Below are positions 18,114 to 26,398 of a stretch of DNA of 64,000 nt, one piece after another; the stretch's first letter is position 1, and each line of letters begins with the position of its first letter. The DNA is from Marinobacter fuscus (GTDB taxonomy: Bacteria > Pseudomonadota > Gammaproteobacteria > Pseudomonadales > Oleiphilaceae). Where the stretch lies: contig NZ_PXNP01000109.1 of NCBI RefSeq assembly GCF_003007675.1, positions 125,389 to 189,388 of the forward strand, written 5' to 3'. The notes under the pieces were generated by a model. It was not told the origin of the DNA. It ran no database searches and was given only the letters and a program-made list of their open reading frames with translations. A program made the translations under genes and the position numbers.

Positions 18114-19289
18114 ATGATCCAACAACCTTACGTCATTGTTCTTGCGAACGGTCTAAATGGGCTGGGGGCAGTTCGCTCTGCTGCTCATGCAGGCTTGCGA
18201 ACCTACACACTACTGACAAGCGAAACCGACCTGAGCGCCTACAGTCGTTACAGTCAGTATCGCTTCATGTTGCCCCCCGCCCCAGGTATCGACGATATCA
18301 GGCCGGTTCTGGATCAGCTGTACCGCAATGAAGGTGGGCCAGGCGTATTGTTAGCCTGCTCAGACCATGCAGCCGAGTTACTCGGTAAGCTCAAGTCAGA
18401 GGGATACAGCCATCATTACCTTATTGTTCCATCCGCCGAAACCACAGAACTTCTCAACGATAAAAAGCTTGAATGCAGATCGATGGAAGAAGGCGGAATC
18501 ACGCTGCCGCGAACTTACTATGAGTTGGAGCATGTTGTTCCCGAGGAATTTCCATTAATCATCAAGCCTAGAACATTTCGTGAATACTCGGTACTCGGCG
18601 CCAAAAACGTCATTGTCAACTCAATTAGCGAGCTTAACGAATTTCGTCAGCGTTTCCAGGGGAAACTGGATCGTTTTATTGCGCAACAGGTCATTGAAGG
18701 AAATGACGAAAATCTATGGGTTTGTAATGTAACCTTCGACAAAAACAAGAACCTGGCTGCATGCTTTATTTTTAATCGTCTCGGTACAATGCCATCTCAT
18801 TATGGCGTTACCTCTTTGGCCATCAGCCGTGAAAATCATGTATTGCGACAGGAATGTGAAAAGATTGGCAAAGCCATAAATTACTCCGGACCTGCAATGA
18901 TAGAGTTTAAAAAAGACGAGGGTTCAGGGCGCTACTACTATATAGAAACGAACCCACGCCTTGGAATGTGTAACTGGTTCGATACCCTCTGTGGAGTCAA
19001 CAACATTCTGGCGTGTTCGAATGTTGCGTATGATAAGCCTGCATTAATTGAACAACAGAAAAATAACAGGGTTTATTGGAATTTTTTCGGTGATCTGATA
19101 GCAAGACTCGAGGATCGCGAGCGGCTGGTATCGATAGTTGGACGCTACCTGAGATTAATTCGTTACCGGCGAGTTGCCGCACTGCTGTATTGGCGAGATC
19201 CACATCCGGCCCTCAGATACTCATATACGGCCATCGTTGACATCGCATCCCGCGTTGCACAACGCGTTCGTAAATACCGTCGAAACTAG
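18114..19289 (+). CDS. ATP-grasp ligase, paralogous to the preceding gene
   Basis: Second ATP-grasp protein (391 residues) starting five bases after the first one ends. VIVLANGLNGLGAVRSAAHA is the N-terminal Rossmann-like loop. FPLIIKPRTFREYSVLGAKN is the ATP-binding strand, and MIEFKKDE plus YIETNPRLGMCNW form the metal site. The C-terminal 60 residues are basic. It shares the whole architecture with its neighbour but little linear identity, so an old duplication or two substrate specificities is likely. The last four bases overlap the 3' end of the converging deacetylase. Confidence 0.82.
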   Translation: MIQQPYVIVLANGLNGLGAVRSAAHAGLRTYTLLTSETDLSAYSRYSQYRFMLPPAPGIDDIRPVLDQLYRNEGGPGVLLACSDHAAELLGKLKSEGYSHHYLIVPSAETTELLNDKKLECRSMEEGGITLPRTYYELEHVVPEEFPLIIKPRTFREYSVLGAKNVIVNSISELNEFRQRFQGKLDRFIAQQVIEGNDENLWVCNVTFDKNKNLAACFIFNRLGTMPSHYGVTSLAISRENHVLRQECEKIGKAINYSGPAMIEFKKDEGSGRYYYIETNPRLGMCNWFDTLCGVNNILACSNVAYDKPALIEQQKNNRVYWNFFGDLIARLEDRERLVSIVGRYLRLIRYRRVAALLYWRDPHPALRYSYTAIVDIASRVAQRVRKYRRN

Positions 19290-20314
19290 GCCCGAATCTT
19301 TGTTTTCAGAGCCTCAAATCGATTAATAATCTGAAGAAATTCGGGCATCTTTTCCGGCAGCGAGAAACGTGGTAATTGATAATGGTCACAATCCAGAGAA
19401 AGATAGGCTGGCACCGTGTTAAATGCCAGCTCATAACCAGCAAGCTTGAGTTCTTCCATATCCTTGCGATCGTAATCTGAAATCCGGCCGGTCGGATATG
19501 CAAAAGCCTTCGGAGAACACTCCAATTCCTCTGCCAATCTTGCTAGAGAGCCTGAAATTTCTTCCCGCTTTTCCAGGGAACTCAAAGTTGAAAGTATTCG
19601 ATGAGACTGCGTGTGTGGATATACCCCATGACCTCTCGTTTGTAGAGCTCTTGCGTCGTCCCAGGACATAGGGCTGTACTCGGGTGGAATCGTTTTCGGA
19701 AAAGGAACGTTTAGAACGCGATAGAGGTCATTCTTGATCCAGTGGTATATCCCCTGCTGATCAACTGTTTTCAGGCTATCGCGCAGCCCCCTGATCGCCT
19801 CAGAAATGCCCTGAGAGCGCAGGTTCAAGCAATAGCTTTCACCAGAGGGAAGCCTAAGCTCTGCTTTTTTTACGCTGGTTCGAGCAATTCCAAAAGCTAA
19901 CTGGTCATCCCAGGGCCAAAGCTGCCTGTCGAGAAAGCCGGTAATCACAAAAAAATTCAAAGGATACCTGAACTCATCAAAAACCTTGGCGGCTACCTCA
20001 TAGTGATCCGCAAAGCCATCGTCGATGGTAAAAAATACCGATTTTGATGGAAAGGGCTTTCGTTCATTAAGGTACCGAAGTACCTCTCCCATCGTAAGAA
20101 CCTGAAATTTTTTTGCTGTCAGGTATTCAAGGTAAGAACGCAATTGGTCAGCGCTCAGACCACCAGAATGGGCTTTCTCGCCATCATAGACCCTATGCAG
20201 CATAAAAACGGGCATAATCCCGGGGCAACAGTAACGGTATACTCCGGTTTCACCGAGAATATTTGCAAATCTCAGAACGGCAGCCTTCAACAGTTTTCCC
20301 TTCCCGTGTGCCAT
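19286..20314 (-). CDS. Polysaccharide deacetylase (CE4 family)
   Basis: Second CE4 deacetylase. FFTIDDGFADHY (about residues 94-105) is motif 1, with Ile where Phe is usual. YPHTQSHRIL holds the two metal-binding histidines. FAYPTGRISDYD is the later conserved FAYP-G motif. About 342 residues from ATG 20314, four bases after the stop of the asparagine-synthetase-like gene, so it belongs to that minus-strand operon. A longer frame to 20395 would overlap that gene by 77 bases and is unlikely. No signal peptide is seen. It probably deacetylates a lipid-linked precursor or the polymer. Confidence 0.85.
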   Translation of the reverse strand: MAHGKGKLLKAAVLRFANILGETGVYRYCCPGIMPVFMLHRVYDGEKAHSGGLSADQLRSYLEYLTAKKFQVLTMGEVLRYLNERKPFPSKSVFFTIDDGFADHYEVAAKVFDEFRYPLNFFVITGFLDRQLWPWDDQLAFGIARTSVKKAELRLPSGESYCLNLRSQGISEAIRGLRDSLKTVDQQGIYHWIKNDLYRVLNVPFPKTIPPEYSPMSWDDARALQTRGHGVYPHTQSHRILSTLSSLEKREEISGSLARLAEELECSPKAFAYPTGRISDYDRKDMEELKLAGYELAFNTVPAYLSLDCDHYQLPRFSLPEKMPEFLQIINRFEALKTKIRA

Positions 20315-20318
20315 CTCA

Positions 20319-22040
20319 TCATTCACCGATTTCACCGCCAGTTGTGCACGACTCCGTCTTCGACAACGCATCCTGATAATGCAGCAGGCACTCATCCAAG
20401 CCTATGAGCCACCAAAGCAAACGGGTAGAACCGGCAAGGGCATCTTGCTCTGGAACTCCAAGACTCAATGAAAGCACTTGCATCATCCCCCCCTTTCCCG
20501 AATACAATCGCTCTACTTTGGCCCTTAGTTCACTCGAAAGCCATGATTTTTCCGGGGTCACAAACCCAAGCTTCGGCCACTCAACGACAGTCGAGCCCAG
20601 TCGCTGTCTACAAAGTTCCCGCAACAACGGCTTTGCCTCCCCTGCGTTGTCAAAGCGTAGATTGTCCGGTACACGTTTGAACACCTGGAGCATGCCCTCG
20701 GTGAGAAACGGATAATACATTGGTGCGTTACAACCTTTCGATAACAAACTGTTACGCAACAGCATGCTATTCAGAAACAGTTCGAAGTTGGCCTCTATAC
20801 TTTTTGCAATCACGCTCTCGGAACATTGAAAGCGATCGCCCCCACTGGTGAAGCACGGGATTCCCAATGTGTCTGCAACCCATCGCTCGCCTTTCCCATA
20901 GCGAATGGTAAAAAGATGGTCTATAAACCAGTCTATATCATGTGTCAGAAAATTCTGGGCCTGCTCACTTTTCTCCAGCGACAACGCACTTGCCAAAAAA
21001 CGAAGGCCCGCCCTGGCAAACCCTGGTAATCGACTGATCAGTTTTAGCTTGGACGACTGATTCGTAATCGTTTTCTGGTTGTTGGATCCAAACAGAGCGT
21101 CGGCACCGTCACCACCAATAATCGCATCATAACCATGAATTGCATCGAACAGATGTAACGTCACAATATTATTGATGTGTCTGGATGGCCCCTCCATCAG
21201 GTCAACCACCCTTTCGAACAACGGCAAGACATCGCTCTTTCGAAGCTGGATAATCTTGTGAGGAATTTTAAGTTGAGTCGCAACATACCGAGCACGCTCA
21301 AGCTCAGGGTTGTCAAACCCCTCTATCTCACAGGAAAACGCCACTGCCTGGTCAAAGTGCTGGGCCGCGTACGATGCAAGAATAGAAGAGTCAATGCCCC
21401 CGCTGAGTAAAATGGCCACTCGCCGGTGAGCCTTTCCGAGGGCCTGGAACTCTTGCTCCAAAGCACTTTCTATTTCGGTAATCAGCAAACTTGATTCTTC
21501 GGAGCCAGGAGGATTCGAGGCAAGCCTGCTCGGCCTGATGTCAGTATATGTCGCCCCCTCGGTGAGACGGATATCAACGACACTATTCCGGGGAACACTG
21601 CATATACCCTCGATCATTGTAATCGGCGCCCGAACAAACCCTAGCGCTTTGCTGTCTGCTAAAGCATCGGCTGGCACAGCCAGGTGCTCCATCACCTCAA
21701 CGAGCCTGTGAAGCCTGGTTGAAAGAAATACCTCCTGACCACGACGGCAATAGTAGAGAGGCCTTGACCCATAAATGTCGGTGATCAGTGTCATTACATT
21801 TTGGTGACGATCATAGATGGCTGCGCAAAAACTGCCCTCAAACAAGGGCCGGTCACGGCCAGGCACATCCTTGAACAAATCCAGCAGACGCGTCGCGGAA
21901 CGACTGTAGGGAACGTATTGACCGACCCTTCGCAAATATCCATCGAGAAAAACGGTAAGTCGCCCATCAGACGCAAACGGCCCTTCAGCGCCAACTACAC
22001 CACCTTCACCCGTCGACACATAGCAGAAGAAATCTGGCAT
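20319..22040 (-). CDS. Asparagine-synthetase-like protein lacking the glutaminase cysteine
   Basis: Two-domain protein of about 573 residues. The C-terminal half has the PP-loop LLSGGIDSS (about 211-219) that adenylates a carboxylate, and a GGDGADALFG loop. The N-terminal half has the fold order of class II glutamine amidotransferases (FEGSFCAAIYD, YGSRPLYY, FLSTRLHRLVEV). It starts MPDFFCYVS rather than Met-Cys, so the N-terminal catalytic Cys is absent. It may use free ammonia or another amine, or transfer an amino group or amide in EPS modification. ATG 22040 is chosen over an in-frame TTG at 22049. It is ten bases from the glycosyltransferase stop. Confidence 0.8.
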   Translation of the reverse strand: MPDFFCYVSTGEGGVVGAEGPFASDGRLTVFLDGYLRRVGQYVPYSRSATRLLDLFKDVPGRDRPLFEGSFCAAIYDRHQNVMTLITDIYGSRPLYYCRRGQEVFLSTRLHRLVEVMEHLAVPADALADSKALGFVRAPITMIEGICSVPRNSVVDIRLTEGATYTDIRPSRLASNPPGSEESSLLITEIESALEQEFQALGKAHRRVAILLSGGIDSSILASYAAQHFDQAVAFSCEIEGFDNPELERARYVATQLKIPHKIIQLRKSDVLPLFERVVDLMEGPSRHINNIVTLHLFDAIHGYDAIIGGDGADALFGSNNQKTITNQSSKLKLISRLPGFARAGLRFLASALSLEKSEQAQNFLTHDIDWFIDHLFTIRYGKGERWVADTLGIPCFTSGGDRFQCSESVIAKSIEANFELFLNSMLLRNSLLSKGCNAPMYYPFLTEGMLQVFKRVPDNLRFDNAGEAKPLLRELCRQRLGSTVVEWPKLGFVTPEKSWLSSELRAKVERLYSGKGGMMQVLSLSLGVPEQDALAGSTRLLWWLIGLDECLLHYQDALSKTESCTTGGEIGE

Positions 22041-22050
22041 TTTGACCAAC

Positions 22051-23172
22051 TCAGCTTTTGATCAGACGTTGGTATAGTTGGCTGTAAGAAGCGAGCATGC
22101 CAGCCAGGCCAAACCTCGAATTTGCAGCTGTGCGAGCCTGTTCGGTAACAGCTTTGCGTACAGCACGATCCTTCAACTTCAGTAACGCTTCAGTTATCGC
22201 CTTTGAATTTGCCGGTGGTATCAAGCACCCAAGAGTACTATCGGAAATAATCTCTTCTGGACCGCCACTTCGTGTTGCCACAACGGGCACACCGGCCATC
22301 ATTGCTTCCACTGTAGAAATTGAAAACCCCTCTGAAACCGACGGCAATAGAAAAATGTCCGCTTGCTTCAACAAACCAACCACATCCTCCCTGTAGCCAA
22401 GCCAATGGATATTTGGCGGCCGAGAGGCGCTAGCCATTTGGTGTTGCAGCTTGCTGAACAGCTCCTTCCGTTGATGCCCCACAACGATAAAGTGAAACTC
22501 AGGATCAGAAACCGCCAACTCCAAGGCTGAGGCAACAAGGTACTCGTATCCCTTGGCGGGCCTTATATTTCCAATTGAAACCACCACAATAGCGTTGGGA
22601 GGTATGCCCAGCTCATTTCTCAATGTTGGCGGCACACTAATCAAGAACCTGCCCGGATCGACACCATTGTAAATCAGTTGAAGCTTGCGCGCGGGGAGTG
22701 GGCTACGCCTGGCAAGTTCCGCTTTCAGCCGATCCGAAACGCATACAATTACCGAGGAACCCCAGCCAATAATTGCGAACTTTGCCCTTAGAAACCGTTC
22801 TTTCGAGGCAACATCAACGGCACCGTGAAACGTGGAAATCATAGGCGTTCGGGTAATCAACGATAAAATCGCTCCATACACGTTAGAGCCCAGAAGGTGC
22901 GCATGAATTAGATCTATTTTCTGGCTGACAATCAATTCACGAAGTCTTTTTATATACTTAAAATTGAAGCTACCTTTAGAGTCAATAATGTATGGTTCTA
23001 TTCCCAGGCGGCGAACCTGATCTGCAACCCAGCCGTTTCCACGTAAAACAACGACGCTTTTTAGTGCCCCTTGCTCAAGTTCCGTCAAAAGGTTAACAAA
23101 TACCGTCTCAGCACCACCAGGCCCTGTCGTATCGATAAGGTGAAGCACTTTCTTTACGGAGGCATCAGACAT
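22051..23172 (-). CDS. Family 4 glycosyltransferase
   Basis: GT-B glycosyltransferase of 373 residues. LHLIDTTGPGGAETVFVNLL is the canonical N-terminal acceptor loop, IDLIHAHLLGSNVYG the central segment, and SEGFSISTVEAMMAGVPVVA the EX7E donor motif. Of the glycosyltransferases in the window it looks most like those usually found in exosortase-type EPS loci. It lies between the core genes (FemAB, deacetylase) and the accessory block, with gaps of 7 and 10 bases, so it is part of the main operon. Confidence 0.88.
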   Translation of the reverse strand: MSDASVKKVLHLIDTTGPGGAETVFVNLLTELEQGALKSVVVLRGNGWVADQVRRLGIEPYIIDSKGSFNFKYIKRLRELIVSQKIDLIHAHLLGSNVYGAILSLITRTPMISTFHGAVDVASKERFLRAKFAIIGWGSSVIVCVSDRLKAELARRSPLPARKLQLIYNGVDPGRFLISVPPTLRNELGIPPNAIVVVSIGNIRPAKGYEYLVASALELAVSDPEFHFIVVGHQRKELFSKLQHQMASASRPPNIHWLGYREDVVGLLKQADIFLLPSVSEGFSISTVEAMMAGVPVVATRSGGPEEIISDSTLGCLIPPANSKAITEALLKLKDRAVRKAVTEQARTAANSRFGLAGMLASYSQLYQRLIKS

Positions 23173-23179
23173 CTATAAT

Positions 23180-24163
23180 TTAACCTCGCATCCAGTAAAG
23201 AGCGCGAAACAATACACTTTTTACCAACATAATTGAAACAAATTGGTAATTTACGGTCGAAAAACGCGCCTTGTAATCTTCCCTTTTACCCTGGCCCGCC
23301 AACAAGTCAAAGCTCGTTGTATCAGGGTTTGAAAACGCATCCTCAATGGCATAGCCAAGATGCAATGAGCCCAACGAAAGTTTCGGGTGAAAGCCTTCTT
23401 CAAATCCAGCCTGGATATTGTAGACAACTCCTTCAAACCAAACATTATATAAAACAGAAACAACTTTTTTGTTGCAGTAGATAACCGATAATACAGGCCT
23501 GCCACCTTCGTGAACAATTCTCGAAAGAAATCTTTTGTGAAACTCCAGGCTCTTCTCGGTTACACACTTTTTTTGCCACCTGGCCAAATGAAAACGATTC
23601 AACTCTGCAAAAAACTGATCGGTACTATCGGGCCATAAATTGCATTCCTGCACCTGGCCCAGAGACTCGAAGATTTTTCTTCGGTTATAAAGGCGCAAGC
23701 GGCTTTTTGCACCCAGAGAACCGATATAGTCTGTGAAACAACCAACCGTGTTTACCGCATAACCATGATCGGAAGACGTAATTCTAAAGGCCCAACCCCG
23801 TGTTGCGGCTATCGTTACCAGCGCCGACACTTCTGAGGATCCAGTTCGAAGGTCTTTAAAGACAGCCTCTGTCCAGGAACGCTCTTCAAGCAACGACTCC
23901 ATTGCATCGACCAGCTCTTTCCCGCCTGAATTCTCTTCACAGAATCGATTATATTCTGTCCGTGGCGTGCGTAGTTCCCGATAGCTGGTGCCGACAAACT
24001 GCAAAGACCTGACAGGCAAAACGCCTTTAAGCCGATAGTTCGATTCATATAGCCCAGAGACCTTGCCATCCCATTTTCTGACAAGCTTGAATCCTGCCTG
24101 ATGGCCCCAGGTATCCCACCATGCGCTTTGCCATGCTTTGGATTGAAACAAACTTGCGGTCAC
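23180..24163 (-). CDS. FemAB/GNAT-like acyl- or aminoacyltransferase
   Basis: 327-residue protein of the GNAT_6 (BioF2-like, CelD/BcsL) group. This group is related to the FemABX enzymes that transfer amino acids from aminoacyl-tRNA. Visible: SLGAKSRLRLYNRRKIFES (basic loop before the second GNAT domain), a LSVIYCNKKVVSVLYNVWF strand pair, and FDLLAGQGKREDYKARFS near the end, the usual D-x-L-x-G-x2-YK motif. The GTG start at 24163 overlaps the stop of the FemAB gene upstream by four bases (GTGA), so the pair is coupled. Substrate unknown. Confidence 0.8.
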   Translation of the reverse strand: MTASLFQSKAWQSAWWDTWGHQAGFKLVRKWDGKVSGLYESNYRLKGVLPVRSLQFVGTSYRELRTPRTEYNRFCEENSGGKELVDAMESLLEERSWTEAVFKDLRTGSSEVSALVTIAATRGWAFRITSSDHGYAVNTVGCFTDYIGSLGAKSRLRLYNRRKIFESLGQVQECNLWPDSTDQFFAELNRFHLARWQKKCVTEKSLEFHKRFLSRIVHEGGRPVLSVIYCNKKVVSVLYNVWFEGVVYNIQAGFEEGFHPKLSLGSLHLGYAIEDAFSNPDTTSFDLLAGQGKREDYKARFSTVNYQFVSIMLVKSVLFRALYWMRG

Positions 24164-25473
24164 GGCAACCCCTTGACTACGTGCGGCCCAATAAAGTTTG
24201 CAACGTTAATCGGCAGTCGCTTCCAGACCGCTATCATCAAGGCAAATTTTGGGTTGTTCGGGTTCAATTTGGGAAGTTCCTGGCCCTCTGGTAGTAAATA
24301 ATCCCAGTAGAGGGGTATCGGCGACCCGCCCCATTGCTGCTTGAAACGATAAGTGCCTGCGTTATAGCTGCATCGGCCAAAATCAAAGGTTGTAAAACCC
24401 TGCGAGATCGAAAACTCAAGTATTTTCCAATACATAATCATATTAATACTTGTATGGTTAACTTGGCGTAGAGTCGAAGCCCATGGAATTTCCATTCTGG
24501 TTTGATGCCCTGTCAGAAAGGCACAGCCGACAGCTTGTCCTTTTATCCGAGCCACCACGAGCCAGGCACTCCCTTGCAGAGTCCTCAACAGGTTTTCAAA
24601 GAAAGGTTTTCCGTAAACGGGTGTCCCCAAATCCCTCATATTAATAGAAAAAACGCGGTAGAACTCATCCAGGAGTTCACCTTCACCGATTACCAACTCG
24701 GTCATTTCCCGCTCACCCCGGCGAATCTGCGCACGGACTTTTGGCTGAAAGCTGCTCCACAGCTCATCGGAACTGTCAGGTAGGGGTAACCAAAAACTCA
24801 CTTTATCGGACTTTTGTGGTAACCCCAGTTCATTGTTCTGCCAAAACCGTAACTCCAAATGGCTGGCGTTCGCCGAGTCGCGCCACTTATCTGCTTCAGT
24901 GATCAAACTCAGTGCCACTTCCCGGTTATCTGCAAGTACCCCGCCGTAGTTAAAATATGGCATGGCCACCAGAAAATTCCCGAAAAATCGACTTTGAAGC
25001 TGAACAACAGGCAAGACCCCAACAAGATTGTCGCCCTGATCCCAGGCACAAAAGTATCGCACTCTGTGGCCGCAAGTTACCCGGATGAAGTCGATCACGC
25101 AGGGACGATGCCAAACCGAGGCTCCGGGGTGGTTAGCCACATAGGCTTCCAAAACGGACGTATTGTTGCCGTCCTCCGCTCGAATGTGCAGATTGCCACA
25201 GGTATTTTTGTTGCCAATTGCGACAGGCGCTTCCACAGGGCCAGGGGCCCATTTTGTTTCCGTTCGGGCTGCGTTAAGTTGCCGTTTCAATTCCTTTTGT
25301 ATGCGCTTAACTTCACTGGATACCTGCCTAAGCTCTTCAGCGAGCACATCTGTGGCAGCACCGGTTTGCCTTGCCTCTGCCACCTCGCGGCTCAGACGCG
25401 CCTTAGATACTTTAAGCCGCTCCAGCCTCTCCCGGCTTATGTCTGGTAAAGGGTTGGATATATCCATGTCCAT
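24160..25473 (-). CDS. FemAB-like protein of the XrtA/PEP-CTERM EPS locus
   Basis: Matches by eye the exosortase-associated FemAB-like family (TIGR03019). NMRDLGTPVYGKPFFENLL sits in the middle and FDFGRCSYNAGTYRFKQQWG near the C-terminus. An additional 60-residue N-terminal coiled coil (heptad-like Leu, Glu, Lys) may allow oligomerisation. It probably aminoacylates or acylates an EPS component in the cytoplasm. I chose ATG 25473 with AAGG eight bases upstream; a GTG at 25491, three bases after the deacetylase stop, is also possible. It is followed directly by a second FemAB/GNAT-like gene. Confidence 0.87.
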   Translation of the reverse strand: MDMDISNPLPDISRERLERLKVSKARLSREVAEARQTGAATDVLAEELRQVSSEVKRIQKELKRQLNAARTETKWAPGPVEAPVAIGNKNTCGNLHIRAEDGNNTSVLEAYVANHPGASVWHRPCVIDFIRVTCGHRVRYFCAWDQGDNLVGVLPVVQLQSRFFGNFLVAMPYFNYGGVLADNREVALSLITEADKWRDSANASHLELRFWQNNELGLPQKSDKVSFWLPLPDSSDELWSSFQPKVRAQIRRGEREMTELVIGEGELLDEFYRVFSINMRDLGTPVYGKPFFENLLRTLQGSAWLVVARIKGQAVGCAFLTGHQTRMEIPWASTLRQVNHTSINMIMYWKILEFSISQGFTTFDFGRCSYNAGTYRFKQQWGGSPIPLYWDYLLPEGQELPKLNPNNPKFALMIAVWKRLPINVANFIGPHVVKGLP

Positions 25474-25494
25474 TTCGCTTACCTTAGCCACCGC

Positions 25495-26361
25495 TCAGAC
25501 TGTAATGGCGTTGCCGGGGATCTTTGTGGTGGTCAATACATCTGATACTGAGCCAAAATTAAAATCGTTGAGCAAACGCTCCAACCGTCCCATACACTTG
25601 TCGAGATTGTTGTAATGCCTGAATTTCGACAAGGGTTTCACTTTGAGCTTGGGTTGATCCGCATCTATTTCCCAGGGGTGCAAATAGAAAATAAACGGCT
25701 GCCCTGAATTATTGATCCTTCTAAGGCCCCAGCGACTAAACCAATACGGGTAAAGCCGAAAATAGCCTCCACCAGCAATCGGCAGCCTGTAATTACCCAA
25801 AGGACAGGTCGACAAGGGAAACTCGATTAAGGTTCCGCCACCGGGCGCGGAAAGACGGTATGGTTTATAGGGCGTTCCCGGCATTCCGTAACGGTCATGA
25901 TGTACAGGAAAAATTGACGAATCCCATGTAAACCCTTCGTCACACAAAATATCCAGAGCCCACTTTGACTTCCGGGTAATGGAGTAGCTCGCGGCACGAT
26001 ATCCGGAAACCGGGGATCCGGTAATATCTTCTAATATGCGCTTGGATTTTTTTGTTTCTTCTCTGAATACATCGGGATTCTGATTATATACAAGTTGATG
26101 GCTGTAACCATGGCTCGCGATTTCATGACCGGCCAACTGTATGCGCTCAACAAGCTGGGGAGAACGCTCTGCAACCCAGCCCAGAATGAAAAATGTCGCC
26201 CTTACGTTCTTTTTTGAAAAAAGCTCCAGCAGACGATCCGTGTTCGACTCTACCCGATACTCCATTAAATGCCAGTCACTCGGGTTGACCGCCTCTGACA
26301 AGGCCGAAACCTGAAAATAATCTTCTACATCCACAGTTAACGCATTTATTGAATCTTCCAT
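25495..26361 (-). CDS. XrtA-system polysaccharide deacetylase (DUF3473 type)
   Basis: CE4 deacetylase typical of exosortase loci (TIGR03006). The N-terminus NALTVDVEDYFQVSAL carries the catalytic Asp and the family's DVEDYF form of motif 1. SHGYSH at 83-88 holds the metal histidines. The C-terminal DUF3473 part shows FYLHPWEIDADQPKLK and SKFRHYNNLDKCMGRLERLL. At 288 residues it is the normal length. The ATG at 26361 has GGAG five bases upstream. In standard loci an AAA ATPase gene lies between this gene and the barrel gene; here only 37 bases separate them. Confidence 0.92.
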   Translation of the reverse strand: MEDSINALTVDVEDYFQVSALSEAVNPSDWHLMEYRVESNTDRLLELFSKKNVRATFFILGWVAERSPQLVERIQLAGHEIASHGYSHQLVYNQNPDVFREETKKSKRILEDITGSPVSGYRAASYSITRKSKWALDILCDEGFTWDSSIFPVHHDRYGMPGTPYKPYRLSAPGGGTLIEFPLSTCPLGNYRLPIAGGGYFRLYPYWFSRWGLRRINNSGQPFIFYLHPWEIDADQPKLKVKPLSKFRHYNNLDKCMGRLERLLNDFNFGSVSDVLTTTKIPGNAITV

Positions 26362-26398
26362 GCTACTCCAAATTCCGGGCGGTCAGCCCATCATTCTT

